Notes: a model not told the origin generated them from the sequence alone. 64,000 bases of DNA from Leucobacter komagatae (GCF_000834055.1 NZ_JXSQ01000007.1:62001-126000); one strand, 5' to 3'; shown: positions 44,901 through 52,903, numbered from the stretch's first letter. Program-made: numbers and translations.

Positions 44901-47900
44901 GACCGTGTAGGTGATTGCCTCACCCGGTCGCACAGTGCTACCCGACGTGGGATCCGAGGTCTTCGCGAGCGTCACCTGGCCCCGCGGATTATCCGTCGGG
45001 TGTGTGGTTTCCGGGCTCGTCGGCGAATCGGGGCTCGTCACGACGTTGCGGAGGACAGCGCCCTCAGGCGAGATCACCTCGTTGACCTTGACCTGGTAGG
45101 TGAAGGTGATGGCGGCCCCGGCGGCGATGCCACCGGTCCACGAGATCGTCTTCGCTACCGGGTCGAAGACACCGGGCGCGACCGGCTCAATGAGGGTCGC
45201 GTTCCCCAGCACTCCGCTGAGGTCGTCGATCACCGTCACGTCGTCGAAGTCGACAGCCGAGGGGTTCTTGGCGACCACGGTGTACGTGATCACGTCACCC
45301 GATTGCACCGTTGCGCCCGATGCCGGCGTCGAGACCTTCTCGAGATCGATGGTGCGCACCGGGTGTTCGGTTGTCGGCGGGTTCTCCGGGTCGTTCTCCA
45401 TGTCCGGGCTCGTCACGACGTTTCCGATGACCGCTGGTGCCGTGGCGTCCGCGTTCACGGTGACCTCGTAGCTGAGCGTGACCGTCTCTTGCGCGGGCAC
45501 GGTCCCCGTCCAGCGGATCGTGTTGCCGTCGAGCACGGCGCCTGCTGGCAGGCTCGCCGCAACAACCGTCGCCGGGCCGCTCACGACGTCCTCAAGTACG
45601 ACATCTTCCATGTCGAGCTCGGTGTCGTTCGTAGCACTCACCGTGTAGGTGATGGTGGATCCTGGCAGCACCTGGCTGCCAGATGCGGGGTCAGAGTTCT
45701 TCTGCAACTCGACCTTGCCCCTCGGGTTTTCCACCTCGTGCGTTGTCCCGGGCGGATCCTCGCGCACCTGGGCGCTCGCCGCGTGGTTGCCGATCCGCTG
45801 ACCGTTCGGAGCGCTGTCGAGCACGCGCACGGAATAGGTAATCGTCACGATCTCTCCCGCAGCGACATCACCCTGCCAGGTGAGGATCGAGCCGGCTACC
45901 GTTGCACCCTCGCTCGGGGTGCCAACGAGCTTCGCGTACGGAAGCACGGCGGAGAGATCATCGGTCACCGTAACGTTTTGCTTCGCAGCTACTGCGTCCT
46001 TGTTCGTCAGGGTGAGCGTGTAGTCGATCGTGTCGCCTGGCTTCACAATCGTGCCGCTGGCGGGGGTGGCCGACTTCTCGAGGGTGAGTTCGTCCTCGAC
46101 TGGGATCACGGTCGTCGGCCCCTCTGGGTCAACGTTTTCGGGAGACTCCACGCCGTTCACGAGCGCCTCGCCACCCGCAAGCGGGTAGAGCTCTTCAGCG
46201 GTCTTTGTCGTCACCTCGTAGGTGATCGTGACCGTGGCACCCGCCGGCACGTCGCCGCGCCAGCTCAGCAGCGGCTCCGCATAGCTCGCCTCCGGTGCTG
46301 CAAGGTCGTTGCCGTCCCTGTCCTGCATCGAGACGACGATGTTCTCGGGGGATCCCGCGAACTGCAGCAGCTCTGTCAGGTCATCAGTCACGCTCGCGTC
46401 TGCAAGCGGAAGCCCGCCGACGTTCCGCGCGGTGACGGTGTAGCTCACGCGCTCGCCGGGCGAGGCAAGCCCGTTCTCGTCCTCATCGGTGGCAGTCTTT
46501 TCGAGCAGCAGCGCACCGTCGATGGGTGTTGTAACCGTCAGGCCACCGGTCCACTTCTCGCGATCGGCAGCGTCGGCAGCGTCACGGACACTCGGAACCT
46601 CGGTGGTCTCGTCGCCGACGCGCTTCGTGGTTGTGACGGTGTTCACGAGAGCAGCAACCGGCTCAGTGAACTCCTGCACGTCCTCGTCGTCTGCGACGAC
46701 CTCGGACTTCACGGTCGCTGTGTACGTAATCGTGAACGCCTCGCCCGCGGCGAGGTCACCGGTCCAGGTGATCTTGTCGCCGTCGAGCGTCGCGGTGCCC
46801 GTGGAGGCCACAACGTCACTCACCTCGGCGTCGTCGATGACGTTGCTGAGGTCATCGGTGAGCGTGAAGTTTTCGAGGGCTGCGCCGGTCGTGTTCTCCA
46901 GTGAGATTGTGTACTCGGCGACATTACGCCCCTCGATCGCACTCGGGGAAGCATTGCCAGGTGCCAGAGAGGTTGTCTTCGTCAGCGTTACGGCGTTGAT
47001 TCCCGTAAACACGTACACGTTTCCGCTCGCGCTCACGACTGCCCTGTGGCGCTGGACACCGTCGTCACCGACCGCTGTGCCCGCGCGGACCGCGCCGCCG
47101 AGGATACCGAACGTGCCGAACATGGATTCGCCGCCGTCCTTGGTCGCGAGCGGCTTGATCGCCGTCGTCGAGGCTGGCCCGCTGACCTCAAAGAGCTGCA
47201 CGGTCCCCGTATTCGGGGTGCCGTCGAGGTTCAGCGCACCAACGAACAGCTCCGAAGTCGTCTCGTTGAGATCCAGCGTCGAACCGAAGTAGTACTGGTG
47301 CGGGGCTGCCGAGAGGCTCTTACCCGCGAGCGTGCCGTCACCGTTATATACGTAGACGGCTCCCTGAGTCGTTGTGGTGTCCGTGGCAATATCGCCCGGC
47401 TCGGTTCCTTCGAACGACACCTCCGAGGGCGAGCCCGCGACGATGCGACCGTCCGCCGTAATGGCGATCGCACGCCCAAGGCCAGCCCAGGAGCCGCCCT
47501 CGAGCGCAGGCGGAAACGCAACATTCGCCTGGTTGACGTCAGGCGAAACAGTGAAGTTCAGTGAGCCGCTCGCGATGTTCCATGAGCTGATCTGGCCCAC
47601 CTGGTAGGCGTTCCCGTCTCCCGCGATTTCCCTGTGCTGCGCGGCAGACACGACTGCGAGATCACCGGCTGTTGCGACGATCTGTCCGTAGACGTCGTCG
47701 ACGTTCACGCCACCGGTCGGAAGCAGCATGGGTGCCGCGACGGCGTCCGCACCGACGATGGCTGAGACCGAGACCGAGTACGCTGCCCCGGCGTTCGCCT
47801 TACCGTCCACCCGAGAGTTCGGGGCACCAATCACGACGTGTGATCCGGAGAGACTCACGGACTCGCCAAACGAGCGCACCTCGGCCACGCGGGGGTCACC

Positions 47901-48449
47901 TGCTGGAGTGATTTTCGTTGGAGTGGTCGTCCAATCGCCATCGACCTCCGTGTAGACGTAGACCTCCTGCGAGTACCGGGCACCTACGATGGCGATCCCG
48001 GCGGCCTCATCAATGTCTACCGAGTAGCCAAAGCCCTTGGCATCGGCTGGGGTCACGAGTTGGGTCTCGGCGAAGTCTCCCGCGCCGGGCCCTTCCCAGG
48101 TACGGACCGTTACGAGCCCGCTACCGGGCTGCTTGGTCCCACGCTGCTGCGTGAAGATCACGGAGTCACCGCTGAGCTCGACGTCGTATCCGGTGCGTGC
48201 GGTATCGGAGCCGGCAACATCAGCTCCGAACTGGGCGACCTCGGTGTACCGATCCGAGTTCGTGGCGTCGAAGGGAGTGATGTCCGCCGTCGTCGTAGCG
48301 GCCATCGCCGCGCCAGGGGCAGCGATGAGCATTCCCCCAAACAGCGCGGCTGTCGCAACGGACGCGATCCCGACTCTCATTCGCTCCCACACGCTCTGCG
48401 CCCGGGGGCGCTCATGTGTGTCTCTCACGTGTTTCACGTTTCTCCTCAT
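38898..48449 (-). CDS. Giant cell-surface protein with 21 DUF11-like repeats
   Basis: About 3,183 residues. N-terminal signal peptide with cleavage after AAPGAAMA (residue 50). Then a ~430-residue region with propeller/FG-GAP-like repeats (GYSVDIDEAAGIAIVGARYS, FGESVSLSGSHVVIGAPNS). Then 21 repeats of ~120-126 residues, each running L-x-K-x-S-x-P-x-x-G-x-x-V-K-P-G-D, YTVTVTN, DDLSDVLDNA, WTGDVPA and LRNVVTSPDSP. The C-terminus IPMTGGDIAPLIILG, a membrane helix and RNKRSR form an LPXTG-like sorting signal. I start at ATG 48449; GTG 48437, just behind AGGAGA, is possible. Upstream open frame to 48785 lacks signal character. Probably a long stalk adhesin. Confidence 0.92.
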   Translation of the reverse strand: MRRNVKHVRDTHERPRAQSVWERMRVGIASVATAALFGGMLIAAPGAAMAATTTADITPFDATNSDRYTEVAQFGADVAGSDTARTGYDVELSGDSVIFTQQRGTKQPGSGLVTVRTWEGPGAGDFAETQLVTPADAKGFGYSVDIDEAAGIAIVGARYSQEVYVYTEVDGDWTTTPTKITPAGDPRVAEVRSFGESVSLSGSHVVIGAPNSRVDGKANAGAAYSVSVSAIVGADAVAAPMLLPTGGVNVDDVYGQIVATAGDLAVVSAAQHREIAGDGNAYQVGQISSWNIASGSLNFTVSPDVNQANVAFPPALEGGSWAGLGRAIAITADGRIVAGSPSEVSFEGTEPGDIATDTTTTQGAVYVYNGDGTLAGKSLSAAPHQYYFGSTLDLNETTSELFVGALNLDGTPNTGTVQLFEVSGPASTTAIKPLATKDGGESMFGTFGILGGAVRAGTAVGDDGVQRHRAVVSASGNVYVFTGINAVTLTKTTSLAPGNASPSAIEGRNVAEYTISLENTTGAALENFTLTDDLSNVIDDAEVSDVVASTGTATLDGDKITWTGDLAAGEAFTITYTATVKSEVVADDEDVQEFTEPVAALVNTVTTTKRVGDETTEVPSVRDAADAADREKWTGGLTVTTPIDGALLLEKTATDEDENGLASPGERVSYTVTARNVGGLPLADASVTDDLTELLQFAGSPENIVVSMQDRDGNDLAAPEASYAEPLLSWRGDVPAGATVTITYEVTTKTAEELYPLAGGEALVNGVESPENVDPEGPTTVIPVEDELTLEKSATPASGTIVKPGDTIDYTLTLTNKDAVAAKQNVTVTDDLSAVLPYAKLVGTPSEGATVAGSILTWQGDVAAGEIVTITYSVRVLDSAPNGQRIGNHAASAQVREDPPGTTHEVENPRGKVELQKNSDPASGSQVLPGSTITYTVSATNDTELDMEDVVLEDVVSGPATVVAASLPAGAVLDGNTIRWTGTVPAQETVTLSYEVTVNADATAPAVIGNVVTSPDMENDPENPPTTEHPVRTIDLEKVSTPASGATVQSGDVITYTVVAKNPSAVDFDDVTVIDDLSGVLGNATLIEPVAPGVFDPVAKTISWTGGIAAGAAITFTYQVKVNEVISPEGAVLRNVVTSPDSPTSPETTHPTDNPRGQVTLAKTSDPTSGSTVRPGEAITYTVTVTNDTPRVIRDVRVVDDVTSVLANATIDTASLPAGMTLSGNELVWVGDVAGNSSVELSYVATVNDDATAPAVLKNVVTSTDMTNDPEDPPVTEHPVGSIELAKTSTPGAGTAVKVGDIVTYQVSIRNAADAPLTGVVVTDDLSDVLDSATLESGPDGGATIDGTTITWAGDLAPREEVLVSYSVRVNEGVFEGALRNVVSSPDSPITPETEHPIGAVTLAKSTDVPAGTAVNRGEPLTYTVTVTNTSGVDVAGASLTDNLSDVFDNATLVPGSLNVVGGGNAEIVGETLSWTGDVANGATVTISYTVVVNEDVAAGEVLRNHVASPVSPEEPETETPVGVVGLEKQSVVSPAGPAKPGSEITYTVTVKNPSAVDVNGVDVYDNLNDVLAHAVVTTEPSASSGEVTRDAGQLHWKGDVPAGQNVTITYVVKVNDTITPPVTLRNVAWSPDSPEKPETENPIGSLGLEKSTDVPAGSTVRIGDEITYTVKITNDSGADLKDVSVADDLSDVLDNATLQGNAEIVSGGGALELKQNTLTWTGDVASGGTVEIRYTVKVNDDVQGEQQLRNVVTSPDSPVTPETVNPIGSVELVKMSDPAAGAGVKPGDAVSYTVTVRNTSGVDLTGVTAVDDLARVLPYASMQGEPEVIEGGGTASLDVDAQTITWIGDLAAGQEARISYTVVVNSDAESGNVLRNLVTSPDSPDEPSVKHPVTTIGLEKTVSPASGSSVRPGQEVFYTITAKNTTDTDATLVSITDDVSDILDDATLLERDIAVSDGSTAALVGSSISWNGTVPSHGEIVITYKVTVNDDALAPATLRNVVTSPHSTDEPETENPVGSLLLSKINDKGDGTVVKPGEKVTYSVTITNPSAAALDDVTVSDDLSDVLGNASWNDDAVPSAGDVSLDGETMRWTGSVPANGAVTITYSVTVKDTAEAPAKIRNAVTSPDSPNTPGIENPVGTVNLAKSSVPKSGETVKPGSTVAYTITVTNPSGSEQEGVRVVDNLSQVLSSAVLEGTPQVSDGSSATVTGNELSWTGTVPANGSIEITYLVRVLDEVTAPAVLRNLVTSPDSDDTPSTENPVGTVVLEKVSDVGDGTAVKPGESVTYTVTVKNPVDAAIADVRVVDQLAGVLGAADLVGGPESYSGDVRYDADTQEIVWSGDLAAKQIVAITYTVKVKESASQGDVLRNRVVSPDSPIIPETENPVGDIVTAKRLLDERGNPVGSGTIVAPGQQLTYELTAMNGMTSDERVSLRDDLSDVLSAAQLVTGPEARWTAGGEVPAVAFENQVISWDHEIPAGHTVTISYTVLTDPKSDGTAVLSNKLFVDDEEGPGTENPVGTLRITKDVTPASGTAVKPGETVTYTVTAQNTSNVDIAGASISDDLRDVLDNATLVGEAEASDGTPVTIDGNQQLQWRGDVPANGSVTLTYSVTVNKDALAPAVLRNLVTSPNSPDEPDTENPVGTVSLSKSTVPGDGVAVRPGDDVTYSVTVRNTTAAPIHNVSVTDDLADIVDNAVLDRESVAVSDGSTATVAADRISWNGTVPADSEIVITYVVTVNKDATAPQVLRNIVTSPDSPEIPEVVNPVGTLRLAKTSVPGDGVAVKPGDTVEYTVLIANDAAAPLEGATVTDDLSDVFDNATLVGDPVASSGAVSLEGTDLIWSGDVPANDVVTLTYSVRVNDDAFAPAVLRNVVSSPDSPVDPETTNPVATVVLGKSSNPTSGVAVKPGDTVDYTVTVTNPGDADIAGVHVEDNLSDILDDASLIGSPKVSDGSKAHLNGMSLSWTGMVPAGETVTITYSVLVSSTAVPPATLRNLVTSPQSPEKPVTENPVGVVNLVKTSDPQSGSAVGRGERVNYTVTVSNPTPYGLSDVSFEDDLADVLDDAVLVGEPVAPAGTTVEIKGTKLTWSGSVPALSTLEIRYTVQVKETAVAPATLKNLVLSPHSPDKPVTENPVTPLNPGETIPMTGGDIAPLIILGLLALLGGGLLLARNKRSRVEGADIA
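39048..46998 (-). repeat. Array of 21 degenerate ~360-400-bp coding repeats
   Basis: The DNA encoding the DUF11-like repeats of the giant protein. Every unit carries recognisable blocks (CCCGGG/CTTCAC for KPG, GAC/GTC-rich for DDLSDVLD, TCCGGGCTC for SPDSP). Units are divergent rather than identical, indicating an old array. Confidence 0.9.
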
Positions 48450-48991
48450 AACCCCGTCTACTTCAGTCGATGAAGGCTGGTCTTTCAGTTCGAACTTCAC
48501 CTCGCTTAGGCGCGCCCTGTTGGGCACGACTGCACGGATCCCGTGCATGGCGGGGCTCAGCCAGTTCTGGCAGCTAATGACTAGGTTCCAGTTGCCCCAC
48601 AAAAGTGACGCTGGCTTACGAAATTCTTTTTTTTCGCTTCGCCTCCCGTCGTAACCACCCGAGGTGGCTCGGGTCAGTCGGCGCGGTTCGATTGCAGTAG
48701 CGCAAGCGCGCTCGCGCCTCTCACACGTGCGCTGACCGCGGACCGCAGCTATAGCGCGGGTCGCGCAGCGAAATACTGCCGCCAAGGCGCTGGCAGTTCA
48801 TCCAGGGCGTCGTCGGCTCAATATCCCTACGGAATACCACCCTTTTCGCAGAAGACAGACTCTCTCTACGGTGCAGCGTAGGCAGACTCCTGTCCCACTG
48901 AGGACGCCTGGAGTATTAAATCTTTGGAGATTGAGTAGCGATTTTGTCGAAGTTGAGCAGTTCTTATGACTTAGTGAGAGGAGACACAAAA
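48450..48991. promoter_or_regulatory. Leader/promoter region of the surface-protein operon
   Basis: About 540 bases without a convincing gene between the giant gene and the terminator at 48992. An open frame in the giant's phase reaches 48785, but it lacks a ribosome site and has non-protein-like composition (Arg/Ala/Cys-rich). The region holds a T8 run at 48627-48634, GC-rich inverted segments, and an AT-rich patch at 48912-48925 (GTATTAAATCTTTG). The promoter must lie here; no hexamer pair is convincing, as expected if an ECF sigma factor is used. Confidence 0.45.
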
Positions 48992-49019
48992 AACCCCAGG
49001 CGCCCTAGCGCCTGGGGTT
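48992..49019 (-). terminator. Rho-independent terminator of the 329-residue membrane protein gene
   Basis: A 12-bp perfect GC-rich stem (48992-49003 with 49008-49019), 4-base loop, then TTTT in the minus direction. It lies 15 bases after the stop codon at 49035. Confidence 0.85.
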
Positions 49020-49034
49020 CTTCGTTGCTCGCGG

Positions 49035-50024
49035 TTACTGCTGCGGCGGGAGTGGTGCGCCTGGCACCGAGAAATCTGGCTGTCCATCCGGACGTGCCGG
49101 AATCGGTCGGCCGTCGGCAAACGTCGGCCATGGCAGCAGCACTACTTGTTCCTGCCCCGCCGCCGGTGCGCCGGGTGAACTCGGCTGCGGTGACGCCGGC
49201 TGTGCCGGCTGCTCGGCGTGCACTGAATCCGATGCAGGCAGCTGCGCGCCACCCTGGAAGGGCGCGGGAGCGAGGGCCTGCCCATCAGCGACTGCGCGTG
49301 CCGCAGTCGCTGCGGCACGCTTCGCCGCGCGCTCGTCTGAATTGTTGGCCCAGCGAAGCAGCAGCGTCACCGACAGGCCAAGAGCCGTGAGAATAAGCAC
49401 TGCTGTCGCGATCTTCCAGTAGAGATCGGGAACGCGCAGGTTGAAGGCTTCGATGCCTACGGGAGCGGTGAACAGAATGCCCGAGAGCACCGCAAGCACG
49501 CTCGTGATGAATGCGAAACTGTTTCCCGCATCATCATTGGCCTTGCCGAGTCGGAGCAGCACCTCGCAGCACAGGATCACGAGCCTCGTGACGATGATCA
49601 CAAAGAACGACTTCCAGAAAATCTCGAGAATCAGACCGTACGAGGTGTACGGGGTCATCCAGATCACGACGAGCAGCAGCCCGAGGATGTAGGTATTCGC
49701 GATCAGTGCGACCGGGGCGTACCACTCGCTGACACGCTCACGATTTGTGTCGACCGCCGTCAGCAGGACAAACACGGCGAAGAGTGCAAACGTCGAGAAC
49801 ACGCGCTCGAAGCGGCCCTCGAAGTCCCCGATGAACAGTAGCGAGATCGACGCAAGCGTCAATCCGATGAGCAGGATGATGCTCACTCGCAAGAACGTCG
49901 ACGGCTTCTTCGAGGCGGAGCCCGATGGCTGCGGGATAGCTGGCGCGACTCCCGGAACGGTGCCGGCAACGGCGCTGGGAACAGCGTCCTGCGTGGTTTC
50001 CAGCGGTGCGTGATTATCACTCAT
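49035..50024 (-). CDS. Multi-pass membrane protein of unknown function
   Basis: I start at ATG 50024 (MSDNHAPLETTQD), with GGGAG nine bases upstream, giving 329 residues. A Pro/Ala/Ser-rich N-terminal ~45 residues precedes about six hydrophobic helices (first at VSIILLIGLTLASISLLFI; later VFSTFALFAVFVLLTAV and ILGLLLVVIWM). A C-terminal tail of ~80 residues is rich in Pro, Ala and Gln and ends in PGAPLPPQQ. No catalytic or transport signature is visible. Divergent from purL. Confidence 0.75.
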   Translation of the reverse strand: MSDNHAPLETTQDAVPSAVAGTVPGVAPAIPQPSGSASKKPSTFLRVSIILLIGLTLASISLLFIGDFEGRFERVFSTFALFAVFVLLTAVDTNRERVSEWYAPVALIANTYILGLLLVVIWMTPYTSYGLILEIFWKSFFVIIVTRLVILCCEVLLRLGKANDDAGNSFAFITSVLAVLSGILFTAPVGIEAFNLRVPDLYWKIATAVLILTALGLSVTLLLRWANNSDERAAKRAAATAARAVADGQALAPAPFQGGAQLPASDSVHAEQPAQPASPQPSSPGAPAAGQEQVVLLPWPTFADGRPIPARPDGQPDFSVPGAPLPPQQ

Positions 50025-50139
50025 GCGAACAGTCTCCCACTTCCAGGCCGTGAAGTGCCAGAAATGCTTTCGCGAGCGAAACCCCTGGCCCCGCTGCAAC
50101 GCTTCCCCGCAGGGGGAAAACTGCTCACGCAAAGCCGCA

Positions 50140-50145
50140 TAGACT
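50140..50145 (+). promoter_or_regulatory. Predicted -10 element of purL (leaderless)
   Basis: TAGACT, six bases, then GTG 50152. The AGGGG directly against the start codon is too close to act as a ribosome site, which supports leaderless initiation. Confidence 0.55.
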
Positions 50146-50151
50146 TAGGGG

Positions 50152-52479
50152 GTGACTGACTTCGCTGCCTCTTCATTCCGCCCCGATACGGTCGCCGATG
50201 CGGCTGCCACCCCTGAGAAAGAGCAGCCGTACGCGGCACTCGGCCTCAAGCCCGACGAGTACGACAAGATCCGTGAGATCCTCGGCCGCCGCCCGACCTC
50301 TGGCGAACTCGCCATGTACTCGGTCATGTGGTCTGAGCACTGCTCGTACAAGTCCTCAAAACCCTACCTGCGCCAGTTCGGCAAAAAGGTCAACGACAAG
50401 ATGCGCGAGCGCCTGCTCGTCGGCATCGGCGAGAACGCCGGCGTCGTTGACGTCGGCGAGGGCTGGGCGGTGACCTTCAAGGTCGAGAGCCACAACCACC
50501 CCTCATACATCGAGCCGTTCCAGGGCGCTGCGACCGGCGTTGGCGGAATCATCCGCGACATCATCTCGATGGGCGCGCGCCCCGTCGCCGTCATGGATCA
50601 GCTCCGTTTCGGCGCGATCAACGACCCTGACACCGCACGTGTCGTGCACGGCGTCGTCTCCGGTATCTCCTCGTACGCGAACTGCCTCGGCCTGCCGAAC
50701 ATCGGCGGCGAGACCGTCTTCGATGGCGTCTACCAGCAGAACCCGCTCGTGAACGCACTCGGCGTCGGCGTTCTCCGCCACGAAGACCTCCACACCGCGA
50801 ACGCTTCCGGCCTCGGCAACAAGGTCGTACTCTTCGGCGCCCGCACCGGCGGCGACGGCATCGGTGGCGCGTCGATCCTCGCGTCTGACTCGTTCGACGA
50901 GGGTGGCCCCACCAAGCGCCCAGCCGTTCAGGTCGGCGACCCCTTCGCAGAGAAGGTGCTCATCGAGTGCTGCCTTGAACTCTTCCAGGGCGAGCTCGTC
51001 GAGGGCATCCAGGACCTCGGCGCCGCAGGCATCTCTTGCGCAACGAGCGAGCTCGCGGCGAACGGCGACGGCGGCATGTTCATCGAGCTCGACAGCGTGC
51101 TCCTTCGCGACCCCTCGCTCACCGCAGAGGAGATCCTCATGTCGGAGAGCCAGGAGCGCATGATGGCAATCGTCGCGCCCGAGAAGCTCGACGCATTCCT
51201 CGCAGTCACTGAGAAGTGGGACGTCGAGACGAGCGTGCTCGGCGAGGTCACCGACACGAACCGCCTCATCATCAACTGGCGCGGGGAGGAGATCGTCAAC
51301 GTCGATCCCTCGACCGTCGCGGTCGACGGCCCGGTCTACGACCGTCCGGTCGCCTACCCCACCTGGATCGACGCGCTCCAGGCCGACTCCGTGAACGCGG
51401 CAGGCCTCGCCCGCAAGGACTCGGGCGACGCGCTCCGCGAGCAGCTCCTCACCGTGTCGTCCTCGCCGAACCAGGCCGACGTGTCGTGGGTGACAAACCA
51501 GTACGACTACTACGTTGGCGGCAACACCGCCCTCGCCTTCCCCGATGGCGCCGGCATGATCCGCGTCGACGAGGAAAGCGGGCTCGGCATCGCGATCTCG
51601 ACCGACGCGAACGGCCGCTACTGCCAGCTCGACCCCTACGTTGGTGCGCAGCTCGCACTCGGCGAGGCATACCGCAACGTCGCAACCTCCGGCGCTGTCC
51701 CGACCGCGGTGACGGACTGCCTGAACTTCGGCAGCCCCGAGAACCCCGAGGTCATGTGGCAGTTCTCGCAGGCCGTCGAAGGCCTCTCTGACGCGTGCCT
51801 CTCGCTCGAGGTGCCCGTGACCGGCGGCAACGTGTCGTTCTACAACCAGACGGGCGATACCCCGATCCACCCCACCCCAGTGGTCGGTGTGCTCGGCATC
51901 ATCGACGACGTCGCGCGCCGCGTGCCCTCGGGCTGGCAGGATCAGGGCGAGCACCTCTACCTGCTCGGCGTGACCCGCGACGAGCTCGACGGCTCAGCCT
52001 GGGCCGAGGCCGTGCACTCACACCTTGGCGGGCTGCCCCCGAAGGCCGATCTCGCAGCAGAGCGCACGCTCGCCGAGCTGCTCCACGCCGCAGCGCAGGG
52101 CGGCCTGCTCTCGGGCGCGGTTGACCTGTCCGAGGGCGGCCTGGCGCAGGCTGTCGTCGACGGCGCGCTCCGCTTCGGCGTCGGCGCTCGCGTGTGGATC
52201 GACGAAATCATGGAGCGCGACGGCGTCGACGCCGTTGCAGCGCTCTTCTCGGAGTCGCAGGGCCGCGTGCTCGTCGCGGTTCCCCACGAGGAGGACGTGA
52301 AGTTCCGTGGCCTCTGCGAGGGTCGCAACTACCCCGTGCTGAAGGTCGGCGTGACCGACCTCAGCGGTGACGACGCAGCGATCGAGCTCCAGGGCCGCTT
52401 CACGCTGCCGCTCGCTGAGCTGCGCACCTCGGTGCAGGCGACGCTCCCCGCGGCGTTCGGCGCGGTCATCGCCGAGTAA
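50152..52479 (+). CDS. purL: FGAM synthase large subunit PurL (small-type)
   Basis: ATP-dependent amidation of FGAR in purine synthesis, together with PurS and PurQ. The length of 775 residues is the short form lacking a fused glutaminase. Signatures are [19 protein letters not shown] with catalytic His, [32 protein letters not shown], and [19 protein letters not shown]; the second half repeats the fold with [15 protein letters not shown]. Its partners purS and purQ lie 22 kb upstream, separated by the siderophore and surface loci. Confidence 0.97.
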   Translation: MTDFAASSFRPDTVADAAATPEKEQPYAALGLKPDEYDKIREILGRRPTSGELAMYSVMWSEHCSYKSSKPYLRQFGKKVNDKMRERLLVGIGENAGVVDVGEGWAVTFKVESHNHPSYIEPFQGAATGVGGIIRDIISMGARPVAVMDQLRFGAINDPDTARVVHGVVSGISSYANCLGLPNIGGETVFDGVYQQNPLVNALGVGVLRHEDLHTANASGLGNKVVLFGARTGGDGIGGASILASDSFDEGGPTKRPAVQVGDPFAEKVLIECCLELFQGELVEGIQDLGAAGISCATSELAANGDGGMFIELDSVLLRDPSLTAEEILMSESQERMMAIVAPEKLDAFLAVTEKWDVETSVLGEVTDTNRLIINWRGEEIVNVDPSTVAVDGPVYDRPVAYPTWIDALQADSVNAAGLARKDSGDALREQLLTVSSSPNQADVSWVTNQYDYYVGGNTALAFPDGAGMIRVDEESGLGIAISTDANGRYCQLDPYVGAQLALGEAYRNVATSGAVPTAVTDCLNFGSPENPEVMWQFSQAVEGLSDACLSLEVPVTGGNVSFYNQTGDTPIHPTPVVGVLGIIDDVARRVPSGWQDQGEHLYLLGVTRDELDGSAWAEAVHSHLGGLPPKADLAAERTLAELLHAAAQGGLLSGAVDLSEGGLAQAVVDGALRFGVGARVWIDEIMERDGVDAVAALFSESQGRVLVAVPHEEDVKFRGLCEGRNYPVLKVGVTDLSGDDAAIELQGRFTLPLAELRTSVQATLPAAFGAVIAE

Positions 52480-52490
52480 CACTCGCACTG

Positions 52491-52532
52491 CAAAGGGGAG
52501 GGCGTCACCGACTGGTGGCGTCCTCCCCTTTG
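52491..52532 (+). terminator. Terminator of purL
   Basis: A 19-bp stem with two G-U pairs (52491-52509 with 52514-52532) and the 4-base loop GACT, twelve bases after the stop codon. Confidence 0.65.
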
Positions 52533-52540
52533 TGCTGCTG

Positions 52541-52680
52541 AGGCCTGCAGAGGCCTGCAGACACTTACTGGGCCTGCTAAGGCTTACTGGGCTTGCAGAG
52601 CCTTATTCTGGGCTACACAGGGCGACTCAGGGCGGCGCTGGGCGGCTCAAGGTCCCTCTTGGGCGGGGCTGGGCGGCTTA
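52541..52680. repeat. Short degenerate direct repeats downstream of purL
   Basis: Non-coding segment with AGGCCTGCAG twice in tandem (52541-52560), CTTACTGGGCYTGC twice 19 bases apart (52564, 52583), and CTGGGCGGCT twice 31 bases apart (52638, 52669). Together with 52681-52903, which contains no supportable gene, this forms a ~370-base spacer between purL and hemL. Confidence 0.6.
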
Positions 52681-52807
52681 GGCGTGCTCGTGCGCACCCC
52701 GGCTTGGCTTCCTGCGGTCGTGACCGGCAGCGCGCCCACCGCGGGCAGGGAACCCGCCGCACTAGCGACGCTTTCTGCAGTATCTCTGTCCAAAACCACG
52801 TTTTTCG

Positions 52808-52828
52808 TGAGATCTTCTGCAGATCTCA
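52808..52828 (-). terminator. Inverted repeat downstream of hemL, possible terminator
   Basis: TGAGATCT-N5-AGATCTCA is a perfect 8-bp inverted repeat, 76 bases beyond the hemL stop. In the minus direction it is followed by CGAAAAACGTGGTTTT. The sequence is less GC-rich than its surroundings. It could be a weak terminator or a protein site. Confidence 0.35.
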
Positions 52829-52903
52829 GAGTTAACGCAGCGGGGCCCAGCCGCGGCCCAAGCCGCCAGCCGTGGCCCCAGCCGCCAGCACCGGCCGCGC
52901 CCC

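Noticed and set aside
45000-46904. Long plus-strand open frame antisense to the DUF11 repeats (634 codons)
   Set aside because: Shadow of the repetitive gene; it repeats the same phase pattern and has no recognisable protein features.
48450-48785. In-frame extension of the giant surface gene by ~112 codons
   Set aside because: It would place the signal peptide ~160 residues from the N-terminus, has Arg/Cys-rich non-protein-like composition and no ribosome site. ATG 48449 or GTG 48437 with AGGAGA nearby fits far better.
50503-51954. Open frame antisense to purL (483 codons)
   Set aside because: purL is certain on the other strand; the antisense translation is Asp/Glu/Arg/Val-rich, typical of GC shadow frames.
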